Under the pieces are notes generated by a model. That model had not been told where the DNA came from, did no database searches, and saw nothing but the letters and a program-made list of their open reading frames with translations. Source: Nissolia schottii (taxonomy: Eukaryota; Streptophyta; Magnoliopsida; Fabales; Fabaceae). Taken from it: a stretch of DNA of 64,000 bases. Numbering within the stretch: position 1 is the stretch's first letter; each line of letters starts with the position of its first letter. The position numbers and the translations under genes are program-made. Where the stretch lies: the NCBI GenBank assembly GCA_003254905.1, contig QANU01054243.1, forward strand, positions 1 to 64,000. The letters run 5' to 3'. Shown here one piece after another: positions 1 through 11,270 of the stretch.

Positions 1-233
1 TAGGAATGTATCCAATTAGTGGAGCCAAATTAGTATAAATAGGAGGGGAAATGTGTTACAATGGGTATGGAAAATATGATTTAGGCTATCCTACCTCTCT
101 CTCTAGGATTGTTCTCTCTAGTTTTCCATCTCTACCATTTTATCTTGTAATTCAACTACAAGAAATGCAGAAATTTCCACAAATTGTCCCATCAATTCCA
201 TAATTCAAGCATTTACAATTTTACATCATTACA
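1..233 (+). repeat. 5' LTR (partial)
   Basis: Direct repeat partner of 2075-2340. It contains a TATAAATA-like box near 35-42 and a CT-rich stretch near 91-120, and it ends in CA at 233. About eleven differences from the 3' copy suggest an old but not ancient insertion. Confidence 0.88.
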
Positions 234-299
234 AATGGTGTTTTCATTGCCCACCATGCCTACCATCCATGGTGGTAAAACCAACTCAGCCTCAACACT

Positions 300-720
300 A
301 GAAATTACAAAACAAATTGCAGAAAAATTGGAAGAGAAATTTCCACCGTTCGAAGGAGGAGACGCCTATTGGTGAATCCTCTGTGCTGGAAGGTTCTGGG
401 ATGCACGCCGGACACCAGATCTGTTGCGATTGGAGGAGGCAACAGAGGGACTGACCGGCAGGGACTTGGCCTGGTTCCGAGTATGGCGAAGGCGCAATCC
501 AGCGGCAGATTAGATGACCTTCGAGGTAGCGTTCCTACACCGCTACCAGCCAAATTTTAGAGCAGTCTTGTCAGAAATTGCTCAAACTGAAGTTGCCGAG
601 TTGGAAATTGAGTGGGAAGAAATGATAACAAAATTCAGATCAGAAGTACAAAAGCAAGCAAATGAAGACACAAATCAAGAATCAGAAAAATCAGAAGCAA
701 AAATTCCACCAAATGCATAG
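300..720 (+). pseudogene. Decayed retrotransposon gag (capsid) fragment
   Basis: Pieces in different frames resemble a retroelement gag. Around 335-375 the translation reads FPPFEGGDAYW, then a stop. Around 440-510 another frame reads LTGRDLAWFRVWRRRNPAAD followed by a stop at 510-512. An open stretch from 514 to 720 gives FEVAFLHRYQPNFRAVLSEI and a charged tail. The W-x-x-W/Y-Q-P-x-F spacing is that of gypsy-like plant gag proteins. Stops and frame changes make it non-functional. The family assignment rests on motif memory, not a search. Confidence 0.6.
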
Positions 721-849
721 ACAAAAGCTCAAAGCAATCAACAGGCAACAATCAATTCAATAACAGCTCAAGAATTCGATAATTTAGATCTAGAAATTCA
801 ATGCCAGATGCAGATATCTATCACGATAGCAACAAAAACAAAGACACAT

Positions 850-1825
850 CCAACTACATCAAACAAAGGGTTGTAACAGCAAAAGGAAAACCAACCTGAC
901 CGAGATGAACAACGGCGGATCCCTCCGCCTAAACCACCGGATGCAGATCGGGCCGTGGTGGGCATGGGTGGAGCCACCGCAGTGGAGAAAGGAAGGTTCC
1001 AGAGCTTGCGGGGGACTCGAGCGGTGTCGTCGGCAGTGGGAGTGGGCACGGTGGCTGGCGAAACGCGGTGGGAGTGGTCGCGGTGGTTGGCGAAACACAC
1101 GGCGGCCGCCGCAAAGCCCAATAACAGGGGCAGTGATAGCACCGAGAAGAAGGCGGTCGTGGAAGAACGCGATGTGGAAGGCACCTCGGCAACGGCAACG
1201 ACGGCTCTTCTGATAGCGGTAGCGAACAACGCGAACTGTGATTCGCGGACCGCCCTCCACGGTGAGCTGTGGCCGCCGACAACAAGAGCGAGGAAGAGAG
1301 ATCTGAGTGGAGCGACGGCGACGAGCACAAGCCCAGGCACACCTTCGACGGTGCTCGTACACGCCCCCCTCTAGGGCAGCTACGCTGGGAAAACGGCGGT
1401 GCTCGTACATGCCTTCGACGAGGGTACGGGGGACCGCCACGACGGCCACTGCTTCGCCGCCGGGTCACGAAAGACTCTGCCAAGAAGACCGCAGCGCTCG
1501 GTGAAACTGCGACGAAGATCCTTAGCATGGAGGCGGCGACAGAAGCTCGCGAGACCGGGGACGGCGCCAACAGGAAAGAAAAAGAAGCGGCAAGATGGGT
1601 CATGCTGTTCGTGATGCTCCATGGAGAGGGTTGGGATGCGAGCGAAGGATATAAGTCACGACCTGCAGCCAAGAGCGACTTGGGCACGGCGGTGGGCAGC
1701 AGGACCTCGCGAGTCATGGCAATGGCTGCGACCTCGCTGTTGGTGATGGGAAGGGCGGCGGCTGCTGTGGTTTGCAAATGGAAGAAGGAGGCTAGGGTTG
1801 CAATTGGGGGTATTGAGGAAAGCGG
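850..1825. other. GC-rich filler inside the LTR element
   Basis: This block is much richer in G and C than any flanking DNA and contains short internal duplications, for example two related copies of a GTGG..GGCGAAAC unit at about 1039-1100 and two of GGTGCTCGTACA near 1349 and 1397. Overlapping long ORFs on both strands follow from the base composition and look like arginine, proline or alanine-rich noise. I do not recognise a protein. It may be captured or expanded filler, as in other non-autonomous LTR elements. Confidence 0.5.
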
Positions 1826-2058
1826 GTTATGTGGTTTCCTGATTCAAGTGCAACCCATGAATGTGCAATTGGGCCAAGTCCAGTATGGATTTTGGACCTT
1901 GATATGTGGCAATGGCAGTAAGGGGGCTACTATCATCAGAAATTTTTTTCTGAAATTTCTCAAGGTTGGCACAATTAATCTTAGCAAGTTCCACATTATG
2001 CAATGGGATCCTGGAGGAAATATTTTTTTTTTTTGGACCTTGAGGACAAGGTCCATTT

Positions 2059-2074
2059 TTAAAGGGGGGAGTAT
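2059..2074 (+). other. Polypurine tract
   Basis: A purine run (AAAGGGGGGA) sits immediately upstream of the TGTAAC start of the 3' LTR. This is the expected plus-strand priming site for an LTR retrotransposon. Confidence 0.75.
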
Positions 2075-2340
2075 TGTAACGGGTCCAAGTAAATAAAAGC
2101 CCAATTAGGAATGTATCCAATTAGTGGAGCCAAATTAATATAAATAGGAGGGGAAGGGTGTTACAATGGGTATGGAAAGTATGATTTAGGTTATCCTACC
2201 TCTCTCTCTCTAGGATTCTTCTCTCTAATTTTTCATCTCTACCATTTTATCTTGTAATTCAACTACAAGAAATGCAGAAAATTCCACAAATTGTTCCATC
2301 AATTCCATAATTCAAGCATTTACAATTTTACATCATTACA
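2075..2340 (+). repeat. 3' LTR
   Basis: 266-bp repeat, TG at its start and CA at its end, matching 1-233. The flanking bases AAATT at 2341-2345 are the candidate 3' half of the target duplication. Confidence 0.85.
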
Positions 2341-3480
2341 AAATTCAAAAAAATGATGGAGTGACATATGAAAATGGGACACAACAATTTTAATAGGAGT
2401 ATTAATTAAAAATAACATAGCAAGACCATTAGCAACTCTGTTGCCCCATGCTTCGTCTGACTAAACAAACAAGAATTAAGACCTTGTCCTAGAAGAATGC
2501 AATCATGAGCAATGGAGGAAAAATAAGATGAAACTCACCCCTCCTTAATTCAATTAATCAAATCCAAGTTATTTGATTTCGCAATAATGTCCGGAAAGCA
2601 AAATGCTAGTGAAAATTTGCATATAATAAAGATATACTACATTGTAATCAACTAATGTGACCTTTGTTTCTCTCGCTTTTAAATTTTAACAAAGTTGCAC
2701 ATTCAAAACTTGATTTTAAAAAAAAAAAAAATTAAAAACAACTTTAATCAATTGATCCACGTACTTATTGGTACTTAAGTTGTGAGACCGATTAATTGAA
2801 AAGTTTTTTTTTAAAAGAAAAAAACACCTGATGCACAGTGCACACATGTAAATAATAGATACAAAATAAAAAAATTTAAAAGATTTAACTTATCAATTAC
2901 TTATTAATTTTTATGAATGACATATGATATTTTTTATTTTGTCTTTAAAAATGTCAATTTTCATTTATAAAAATAAATAAGTTAATTAGTTAAGTTTTTA
3001 AAACATTGCTTATAAAAAAATAGAGCAATATTGTACCCGTATTTTATATAGAAAAAATTTTAAGTTTCAATTAAAATGCAACCAAGTTCTTTCGAAAACA
3101 AACTTTAACATGTGATTTTGTGATTTGTACATCCAAAAAATTGATACATGTGTACATTCACATAGAAAAATAAATATTAAAAAGGAGAAAAATAAACATT
3201 ATTAAATATATAAATAAATAATATTAAACATATATGTTTATGCACACAAAATATAAAAATAATTATTATTAAACATATAAATAATTAAATATTAAATACA
3301 CATATATTTGTGTATATATAAATACTTAATGATAATATTTTTTTGTAATATTTATTATTTTACTTTGTAACATTTATTTCTTTATGTAAATCTCTGTCAA
3401 TTTTTTGAGTATATAAATAATATTTTTGTTTAACATGTGTTTAGTAGGAGAGTAGGTGCATAAATAAATGCGTCAATATT
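2341..3480. other. AT-rich intergenic DNA, no gene seen
   Basis: Long A/T runs and many short stops in all frames. I found no coding homology and no clear terminal repeats. Confidence 0.6.
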
Positions 3481-3494
3481 TAATAAGACGTCTC

Positions 3495-3530
3495 TCTCTT
3501 TTTTCTTCTTCTTCTTCTTCTTCTTCTTTT
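3495..3530 (+). repeat. (CTT)n microsatellite
   Basis: Roughly ten TTC/CTT units followed by a T-rich tract, in the promoter-proximal region of the BOR1-type gene. Confidence 0.85.
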
Positions 3531-3639
3531 CTATTTTTTTTTTGTTTTTTCCTTAAAAAAAAAAGAAACTATGGTTTGCAGAAAGGACTTTCGTGTGCGT
3601 CTTTTCGTCTGTGTCACACTTCCATTTGCCGCTTAGTTT

Positions 3640-4721
3640 CGTACTCCAAATGCTACTGCTACTTCCACTTCAATCTTCATTCTGAAATCACTCCCTCTTA
3701 TATATATATATATATATATACTATCATTGCTTAACCCACATTCTCTCTCACCGTTATCACAAAAAAAGAAAAAAAAAGAAAAAGAGAATCCTCTTTGTGC
3801 AAGCGTTTCTTTGCTTGCTATGCTTTCACGCTTTGCTCAATTCATTGCCGTTGTTTCAGTTGCTGAAGTGTCTTAGCGTGTTGTGTGTGTCTGAATCCGT
3901 AGCCGTTTCACTTCTTCATTTGCAGTATCAGGTTAATGTAACTGCAACCCCTTCTTCTTCTTCGTCATTTTTTTTCTCTCGTGAGTTGTGACCAAAAAGA
4001 AAAGTAATTTTGATTCTTCATTGAGGCACCATTTCACTTTTCAGCTAATGCCCATTTCCTCAAAAGATCCCTGAACCACTCCTGTCACGTTTTTTCTGTC
4101 ATGGAGCCTCGTTAATGTTGCTGGGTCTAGCTAGCTTCCTCGTTCATATGTAACCGTTCTTCTGTTCTGCTTATTCTTCTCAAGTGCTTCTGAGTTAGAA
4201 CTAATGCGTGTTACAATGATGGGTTTCCGTTAATTTAGTTGGCTTATTCCCCCAAGGGCCAATTAAACCTTTTTAGAAACTTGAATTCAGTTAACATCAG
4301 TTCTAGTGAGCTTTTGGATCCAGGCTTTGTCATGGTTGAAATTCTAGTCTTGGTTCTCAGATTATGGTAACTGTTAAAAGTTGTGTCATACTCTCTAGTT
4401 TCACGTGGATATGCAAAGAGTGGTTTTTGTTCAGTTACTAACTTTTTTTGTCATTCATTACAATAGAACTAAACATTCTTCAATGTTCTTTGAAATGTAA
4501 GTTCTCCAACTGGATTCATTTATTCATTACGGCATCCAGCAAATCAGCATCCTAAAATTTATGTAGAATTCCGGTCTCCCAGCGCACAATTTTTTTGTAG
4601 ATAGTTTCACCTGCAATTTCAATCACAATTTTGCCTCTTCAGTACCTTCAAAGGATCCAGAATCTTCCAATCCCATTTTCTGCTTAATTTTTTATCTTTA
4701 AAACCAAAACTTAAGACCTTC
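3640..4721 (+). promoter_or_regulatory. BOR1 promoter/5' leader with minimal uORFs
   Basis: A (TA)n tract at about 3701-3720 may include the TATA region, followed by CT-rich sequence. Between it and the BOR1 start codon are three AUG-UAA start-stop pairs (3936-3941, 4148-4153, 4495-4500) and two longer short uORFs: 4101-4115 (MEPR) and 4204-4233 (MRVTMMGFR). AUG-UAA elements are known boron-dependent stalling sites in Arabidopsis NIP5;1, and uORFs repress Arabidopsis BOR1 translation. Possible splice sites (CAG before 3931; GTAAGT at 4498) mean the leader may contain introns, so which uORFs reach the mRNA is not settled. Confidence 0.5.
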
Positions 4722-7700
4722 ATGGAAGAAACATTTGTTCCATTCCGCGGGATCAAGAACGATATCAAAGGAAGACTTCTGTGCTACAAACAAGACTGGA
4801 CCAGCGGATTCCGAGCGGGCATCAGGTTTGTGATATTAATTTGCATATTCGGCGAATACATACTATTGCAAATGGTACAAATTGAAGTTTGTCTTATGAA
4901 ACTAGGAACAAGATTTGTCGGAGATTTAATTTTTATGTGGTACTTTGTAGGATCCTTGCTCCGACTACATACATATTTTTTGCTTCAGCAATTCCAGTTA
5001 TCTCTTTCGGGGAGCAACTGGAGAGAAATACTGGTACATGATTATTTTTCAGGTCCTGTGTGTCCATTTAGTAATTTTATGGTTGTTTCATTCGCTAAGT
5101 TATGCTTTGTTGGTTATATTCTATAGATGGAACTCTAACGGCAGTGCAGACCCTTGCATCAACAGCACTATGTGGCATTGTCCACTCAATCTTTGGAGGG
5201 CAACCACTCCTCATTCTAGGTGTAGCTGAGCCAACAGTTCTGATGTATACATTCCTTTATGACTTTGCAAAAGATAGAAAGGATTTGGGGCACAAACTAT
5301 TCCTGGCTTGGGCTGGATGGTATCTTTCCATTTCCTTTTTAGTGGATATTTAATACAAAGGGAATTACTGGTTCCTTGAAGTAAAGTAATCTTCTTCACC
5401 TGATTGATGTTCAGGGTGTGTGTTTGGACTGCCTTATTGCTATTCTTGCTGGCCATCCTTGGTGCATGTTCTATAATTAACAGATTCACGCGGCTTGCCG
5501 GTGAACTATTTGGTCTGCTAATCGCAATGCTCTTCATGCAGCAGGCCATAAGGGTAAGTAATAAGTATGCGTCTGCCCCAAACCATTTTTCTTGAGCAAT
5601 CTACAACATGATTAGTTGGTTCTTAAGGTCATTTATAGGAATCCTCTATTAATACTTAAGTACAATAATTTTCTAATCTCCGGTTTTCTATCTTCAAGGG
5701 TCTAGTGGAAGAGTTTGGTGTACCACAGAACCAAAGAGAAGGTATCAGTCAGATTGCACTCCAATCATCTTGGCTGTTTGGCAACGGAATGTTCGCCTTG
5801 GTTTTGTCATTTGGCCTTCTGTTTACTGCGTTAAGAAGCCGTAAAGCTAGATCCTGGTGTTATGGGACAGGTATTGACTATACTGTCCTATTCTGATGTA
5901 AGGAATAAAGATTCCGTAGGAAATTTGATGCATTACAAGATACACTGCAAGTTTGATGCAACTTAGATAAACCACTTTCATATCCTTCTGTGCTAGTTCT
6001 CTGGTCTGTTCCATTTTTCCATTCATTCAAAATTGCCTTTCCTAAGATTGCGTCATGCTCACTAGTATTTGCAGTAACAGTTTCTTGTCTGATAAACATT
6101 TACTTTCTAATAAATATGGTTATGTTATAGGTTGGTTGCGGGGATTTATAGCTGATTATGGTGTCCCACTATTGATTCTTGTGTGGACTGCTGTGTCTTA
6201 CATGCCGGCCAGTAAGGTACCGAGGGGAATCCCAAGGCGACTTTTCAGTCCAAATCCATGGTCTCCTGGTTCATACTCAAATTGGACTGTAATCAAGGTG
6301 TGTGATTATTTTGATGTGTATATTATTCTCATAGTAGAAAACTGATAATATAACTTTAGGGAATGCTGAATTCTAGCTTCTTCTCCTGGAAAGCATGGCT
6401 CTTTGCTCATTTAGTTGGGTTTTGCAGGAAATGTTGGATGTGCCTCCCTTGTATATTATTGGAGCATTTATACCAGCAACTATGATTGCAGTGCTTTATT
6501 ACTTTGATCACAGTGTTGCATCGCAACTTGCGCAGCAGAAGGAATTCAATCTAAGAAAACCCTCTTCTTATCATTATGACCTTCTTCTCTTGGGCTTCTT
6601 GGTAAGTAATTTCTTTGAATACTTGGAAATTGAATTGCAATTGTCAGTAGTTACCTCTAAAATCTTATTCATTTCACTTGCCAGACTATACTGTGTGGGC
6701 TTATTGGAATCCCTCCTTCAAACGGTGTGATTCCACAATCTCCAATGCATACGAAAAGCTTAGCTACTCTAAAACATCAGGTAATATAATTTTTACTAAC
6801 CTTTGAATACTACCACAGCTCAACTGTCAAACATGAATCCTTTTTCCTGGCTTGGACATGATGGATATTTGCTTCGTTTGGAATAGCTTTTGCGGAATAA
6901 GCTTGTATCTACTGCACGAAAAAGCATTCAGAAAAATCTGAACCTTTGCCAATTATACCGTAGTATGCAAGAAGCATATGATCAAATGCAGACTCCATTA
7001 GCCCGCCAAATACCACCTGCATTGGTAAGTATAGTCCTGTGACTTACCTGATAGATTTGAAACTTGTGACCTTCCTTGCCTTTATCCTTTATTTGTTCTT
7101 CAAGCAGGGGTTAAAAGAGTTGAAGGAATCCACAATTCAACTGGCCTCAAGTCATGGATACATTGATGCCCCTGTTGATGAGATTGTTTTCGATGTGGAT
7201 AAGGATGTTGATGACCTTTTGCCAGTTCAAGTTAAAGAACAGCGCCTCAGCAATCTGCTGCAGGCAATTATGGTCGGGGCGTGTGTTGCTGCTATGCCTC
7301 TTTTGAAGAAGATACCAACTTCAGTGCTTTGGGGCTACTTTGCTTTCATGGCAATTGAAAGCTTGCCCGGAAATCAGTTTTGGGACAGAATACTGTACCT
7401 GTTCACTGCTCCAAGTCGAAGATACAAGTAAGTATATCTATGCTCATAGTCAATTTTGTCATTGCCACAGTCTTAGTATTCATGGATTTTTAAATAATGT
7501 CTCCAAAATCTCTGCCCTGCATCAAATTTCTACTTTTAGAGCATAAAAAACATGTATATATTTTTTTGCTTGTGTGAATCTGTCTACCTGATTATTTGTA
7601 TGTTTTCTTATTCAAGATATGTTGATCAGAAGTTAGTTGCCGAATTGGGCTGTGCTTATGCCTAGACTTCTGTATATAGACCTATGTTAACATACATGTG

Positions 7701-9073
7701 TTTGTGTGTGTGTATGCTCAAATGTGCTCATATTTAGTGTTTTCGTTCCGTTTTATTTGGTTGGAGAAGATTATGATGATCATCATCATTTTTTTTTCCT
7801 CTTTACTAGAGTGCTGGAGAAACAGCATGCAGCCTGTGTTGAGATTGTGCCCTTCAAAACACTTGTCATGTTTACCTTGTTCCAGACAGCCTACTTGCTT
7901 CTCTGCTTCGGTTTAACCTGGATTCCAATTGCTGGGGTCCTTTTCCCATTGTTAATCATGCTTCTTATCCCGGTACGGCAATACTTCCTTCCTAAGTTTT
8001 TTAAAGGGGTTCATCTTCAGGATTTGGATGCTGCAGCATACGAGGAAGCGCCCGCTATTGCTTTCAACTTGTCATTTGAAGTAAGTAGTTTGAACAATTA
8101 TCAAATTATTCAAAATGGTATGGATTTGGGAGAGAATAATACCCTCCAATTATAAGTGAGAATGCAAAAGCATGCTCAAGTTTAATCCTTATATAAGTAG
8201 GTTAAGTTTATGCAAGAATTGGATTATCTTTTCTGAACATCATTTTCTGCCATGCAAATGACTTTCTTTGGGATTTTGTTGGGTAGAGTATAAACTCAGT
8301 CAGCGCATACCACAAAGTGTCCATATTCTACTTAGTACTCACATATCAAAGGTAGTGCTAATTTCTTTTTTTTTTTCAATAATGTCCTCTGTATTACTGA
8401 CCACATGCAATTTTAGCACAGAGAATGTTGTACTATTAAATGTTAAGTGGAGGTAATTTCGTTCTATTCAAAGAATTTTTTGCGACTACTATTAGGATGG
8501 TATTAGTAGTATAGTTAGTAGGTTACTGAGTAGTTACATTGGGTTTGGGGGTTAGTTAGAGGGATTGGGGAACATAAATAAGGAGAAGAAAGGATTAGTT
8601 AAGAGTCTTGTCATTTGTGAAGATTAGTCATTTAGGGAGTAGTGTAGTTAGTTCTGTAAATTCTTAGGGTTCTTGGCTTATTGCTCTTGAATCCCTCAAA
8701 TCTCTGATAATCAGGGTTCCTAACAACTACCAAAAACATTTATTTATTTATTTCCCCTTAATTCACGCGCTTGTCTAAAAGTGGACAGTTAAATTCAAAC
8801 AGAGTGAGTATTATATTATGTGTTTCTTCCGAAGCTCTTTTTTGTAGATTGATGTTTATATATATACCTTGACAGCATTCAAGTAGTCAGGCTACAACTA
8901 TCAATACTAATGGTAAGGAGATTCTTGATGAAATGACCTCAAGGAGTCGCGGGGAGATCCGCCTCACTCAAAGCCCGAAAACAAGAAGTTCAACTTCAAC
9001 ATCCTTTGAAGATATTATACCTGCTTATGGAGGTGGAAGTACCTCAAAGGATTCACAGCATTCAGGTAAGTGA
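4722..9073 (+). CDS. BOR1: Borate exporter, BOR1 type (SLC4-like anion transporter)
   Basis: Exports borate from cells for xylem loading; the family is plasma-membrane, multi-pass, and related to SLC4 bicarbonate exchangers. Twelve exons join in frame: 4722-4825, 4951-5033, 5127-5319, 5415-5553, 5699-5870, 6131-6297, 6428-6601, 6685-6780, 6887-7024, 7108-7427, 7810-8080 and 8876-9073, giving 684 aa (Arabidopsis BOR1 has 704). The N-terminus METFVPF-like block, [35 protein letters not shown] and [20 protein letters not shown] are family hallmarks and closer to BOR1 than to BOR4. The regulatory loop keeps tyrosines at about 400 and 407 but has His at about 375. The lysine matching Arabidopsis K590 is kept (about 594). 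Residue 227 is Cys where I recall Arg. The last exon could instead splice at 9065. Confidence 0.93.
8490..8725 (+). mobile_element. Solo LTR in the last BOR1 intron
   Basis: A 236-bp segment begins TATTAGG and ends CCTAACA, imperfect inverted ends of the TG...CA type, and is flanked on both sides by the 5-bp direct repeat ACTAC (8485-8489 and 8726-8730). A CATAAATAAG box lies about 85 bases in. No internal retroelement sequence is present, so it is best read as a solo LTR left by recombination, in the same orientation as the gene. Confidence 0.78.
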
Positions 9074-10850
9074 ATTTGAGAGGGGAAAGAAGCTAAGGAT
9101 CCAATCATAAAGAAGCTTGATTTATGTTACAGAATTCATCTTGTAAATTTTCTGCCTTTTTTTTCCTTTCACAATAGAGTTTGTTATTTAACTACGATAT
9201 TCCTTAATCTGAAATGAGCAAGGCCATATTCATATTGATCGATAGATAGTGTTGCATCTAACCATATCTTAGGTTTACTTTTATGTGGTTTACACGATTT
9301 AAATGCAATGAAAGGATTTGTAAGCAATGAATCTGACAAATTCTTTTGTTACAGTCCATGCCTAACAAAGCTTTGCATAATTGTATAGTTGGCTGCGAAT
9401 CATAAATCTTGCCTTTTTCTGCTCATTTGTTTATAAAGCCAAATTAAAGAGACCATTTCAATGTTGAAGGGCTTATCAATTTGCTGACTTCATCCTTTTC
9501 CATAAATGATTTTGGAAATTATTGGTAAGCATGCATTCATTTATTCTTTGATTGTAACATTCAATAGAAAATAGAGTAGGGTGACTTCAAATGTGACAAT
9601 ATAATAAAGTTTGTGGAGTAGTGATTTCAACAAGTGACGAAGGCATGCACGAGTGACAAGGCCATGATATGATATGTGTGTATGCCTTTGCTTTTCTTGG
9701 TTGGGGAACAAAAGTGTTGACAGAATAAAAGTTTGTGATCCAAGTGAACCTCTGGTCCCATATGTGTCATCTCAAGTTATGCCATTTTCCAAATAAGCGC
9801 TAACCATTAATCTTGTTAACTACAGTTTTTAGCTGGAGCAATGTTAATACAGTAACCAAATATGGTCAGAATTTTTAACAGAAATTATGATCGCGTTGAA
9901 TGAAATACATTGATATGAATCATTTATCCATCCAAAGGTTAACAATCATGGTTAAAGGAGTTTATTGAATTTCATGGTTAAAGGAGTAAAGGGCTACGCT
10001 CACAACAAATCTTACTATCTAGGGAATTTTATATTTGTAGTACTTAATGTTATCTTTGGTTTGGTTGGTGGCCCTCATGCAAGTGGTTTTATCCCACTGG
10101 TATTGGTCATTCTCAAACTGAATAGATATTCCACAAATCAACTTTATAATCATGGTTCATGCCTAGCATATAGTCCTTTTTTAATTTTATCTCCTGATAT
10201 ATGAGATCTTGAATATCTTTAAATGTCCTCCTCAATGCCTTTTGATAGTGAAATATGATCACTTTGGTTGGCTACTTTGTAGAGTCACTTTTTTCTTGGA
10301 GATGCTATTACCAGAAAAAAGGCTATTTCAATCATTCAATGAAGGGGATGAGGATTCAAGGCCCTCCTTGGGGACCATCTAGTTTAGATAAGAAACATAA
10401 CTTGGCTTAGTGGGACTCCGCTTGTTTAGTTACTAATATTAAAAGCTGCATGTGAGAAACAAGAGGGCAACGTTCTACTAGCCAGGATTTTTTGCATTTG
10501 GCATGTGTATAATCTGCTTCCATGTCATAATTTGATAGAGGCATGGGAAAAAAAAACGATTAGAGACAGAACGCTGTCCTCAATGTTCACAACCCAGAAC
10601 ATAGGCAAAATATACAATATATGATAGAAGTTTTTGATTTTGATAAAATCTGAATTCTCCCATATAAAAAGCAGGTAAATCCGTTCATTTAACTAATAAT
10701 GCCGCTTAACAAAAATTCACTTGAAATGTATCTAAATCCTAAAAATTCTGAAGTAACTTGAATAAAACAAAACCGAAAAAACATATACAAAATGTTAAAT
10801 TTACACTGCAATGGTAATTGTTATAAGAGTAATGTTAGGTTTACGACTTC
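9074..10850. other. BOR1 3' flank and intergenic DNA
   Basis: The first few hundred bases are probably 3' UTR of the borate transporter. The remainder has only short ORFs, such as 9965-10204, without recognisable similarity. I see a small local duplication of CATGGTTAAAGGAG near 9948 and 9973 and nothing else. Confidence 0.5.
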
Positions 10851-10854
10851 AAAT

Positions 10855-11270
10855 GTTGCCAACCCATTCCACAAACTTTTTTTATATATATGTGCACAAA
10901 CTTTTTTTATACACATGCACAAATTTTTTTAAATACAAAACCAAATCAAATCGGATTTGCGACATATTAAATAGTAAAAAACTAATTGTCACACTCTTTC
11001 TCCATTTTTTCACTCACACTCTAAGCGCATTGACTCATTCTCCACTATGCACAAACATTTTAAAACATATGCACAAACTTTTGAATTAACGTGCACAAAC
11101 TTTTCAACTACCAGAAACAAAAAAATATGATAAAAACGTAAATGAAAACAAAGACGAAGTCAAATGCACAAACTTTTGAATAAGAATGTACAAACTTTTC
11201 TATGCACAAACTTTTGAACAATCAGACATGCACAAACTTTTGAATGAACATGCACAAACTTTCCTACACA
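10855..11270 (+). repeat. Degenerate minisatellite with a GCACAAACTTTT core
   Basis: About ten irregularly spaced copies of (A)TGCACAAACTTTTGAAT-like sequence. Similar sequence resumes at about 11861, on the far side of the hAT-like element, so that element appears to have inserted into this array. I do not recognise the parent family. Confidence 0.65.

Larger units (their letters stand above)
1..2340 (+). mobile_element. Non-autonomous LTR retrotransposon, 5' end cut by the window edge
   Basis: Two direct repeats, at 1-233 and 2106-2340, match at roughly 95% and bracket about 1.84 kb. The downstream repeat starts with TGTAACGGG just after a polypurine tract and ends in ...CATTACA, as an LTR should; the upstream copy lacks about its first 31 bases because the window begins inside it. 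The interior carries a broken gag and a GC-rich block, and I see no protease, reverse transcriptase, integrase or RNase H. The element would therefore depend on a partner for mobility. The 5' target duplication lies outside the window and cannot be checked. Confidence 0.88.

Noticed and set aside
929-2096. Long overlapping ORFs on both strands near 0.9-2.1 kb
   Set aside because: They lie in GC-rich filler between two LTRs, have low-complexity composition and show no recognisable domain; long ORFs are expected there by chance.
10855-11270. CRISPR-like array
   Set aside because: Repeat units vary in sequence and spacing, and the genome is a plant's; it is a degenerate minisatellite.
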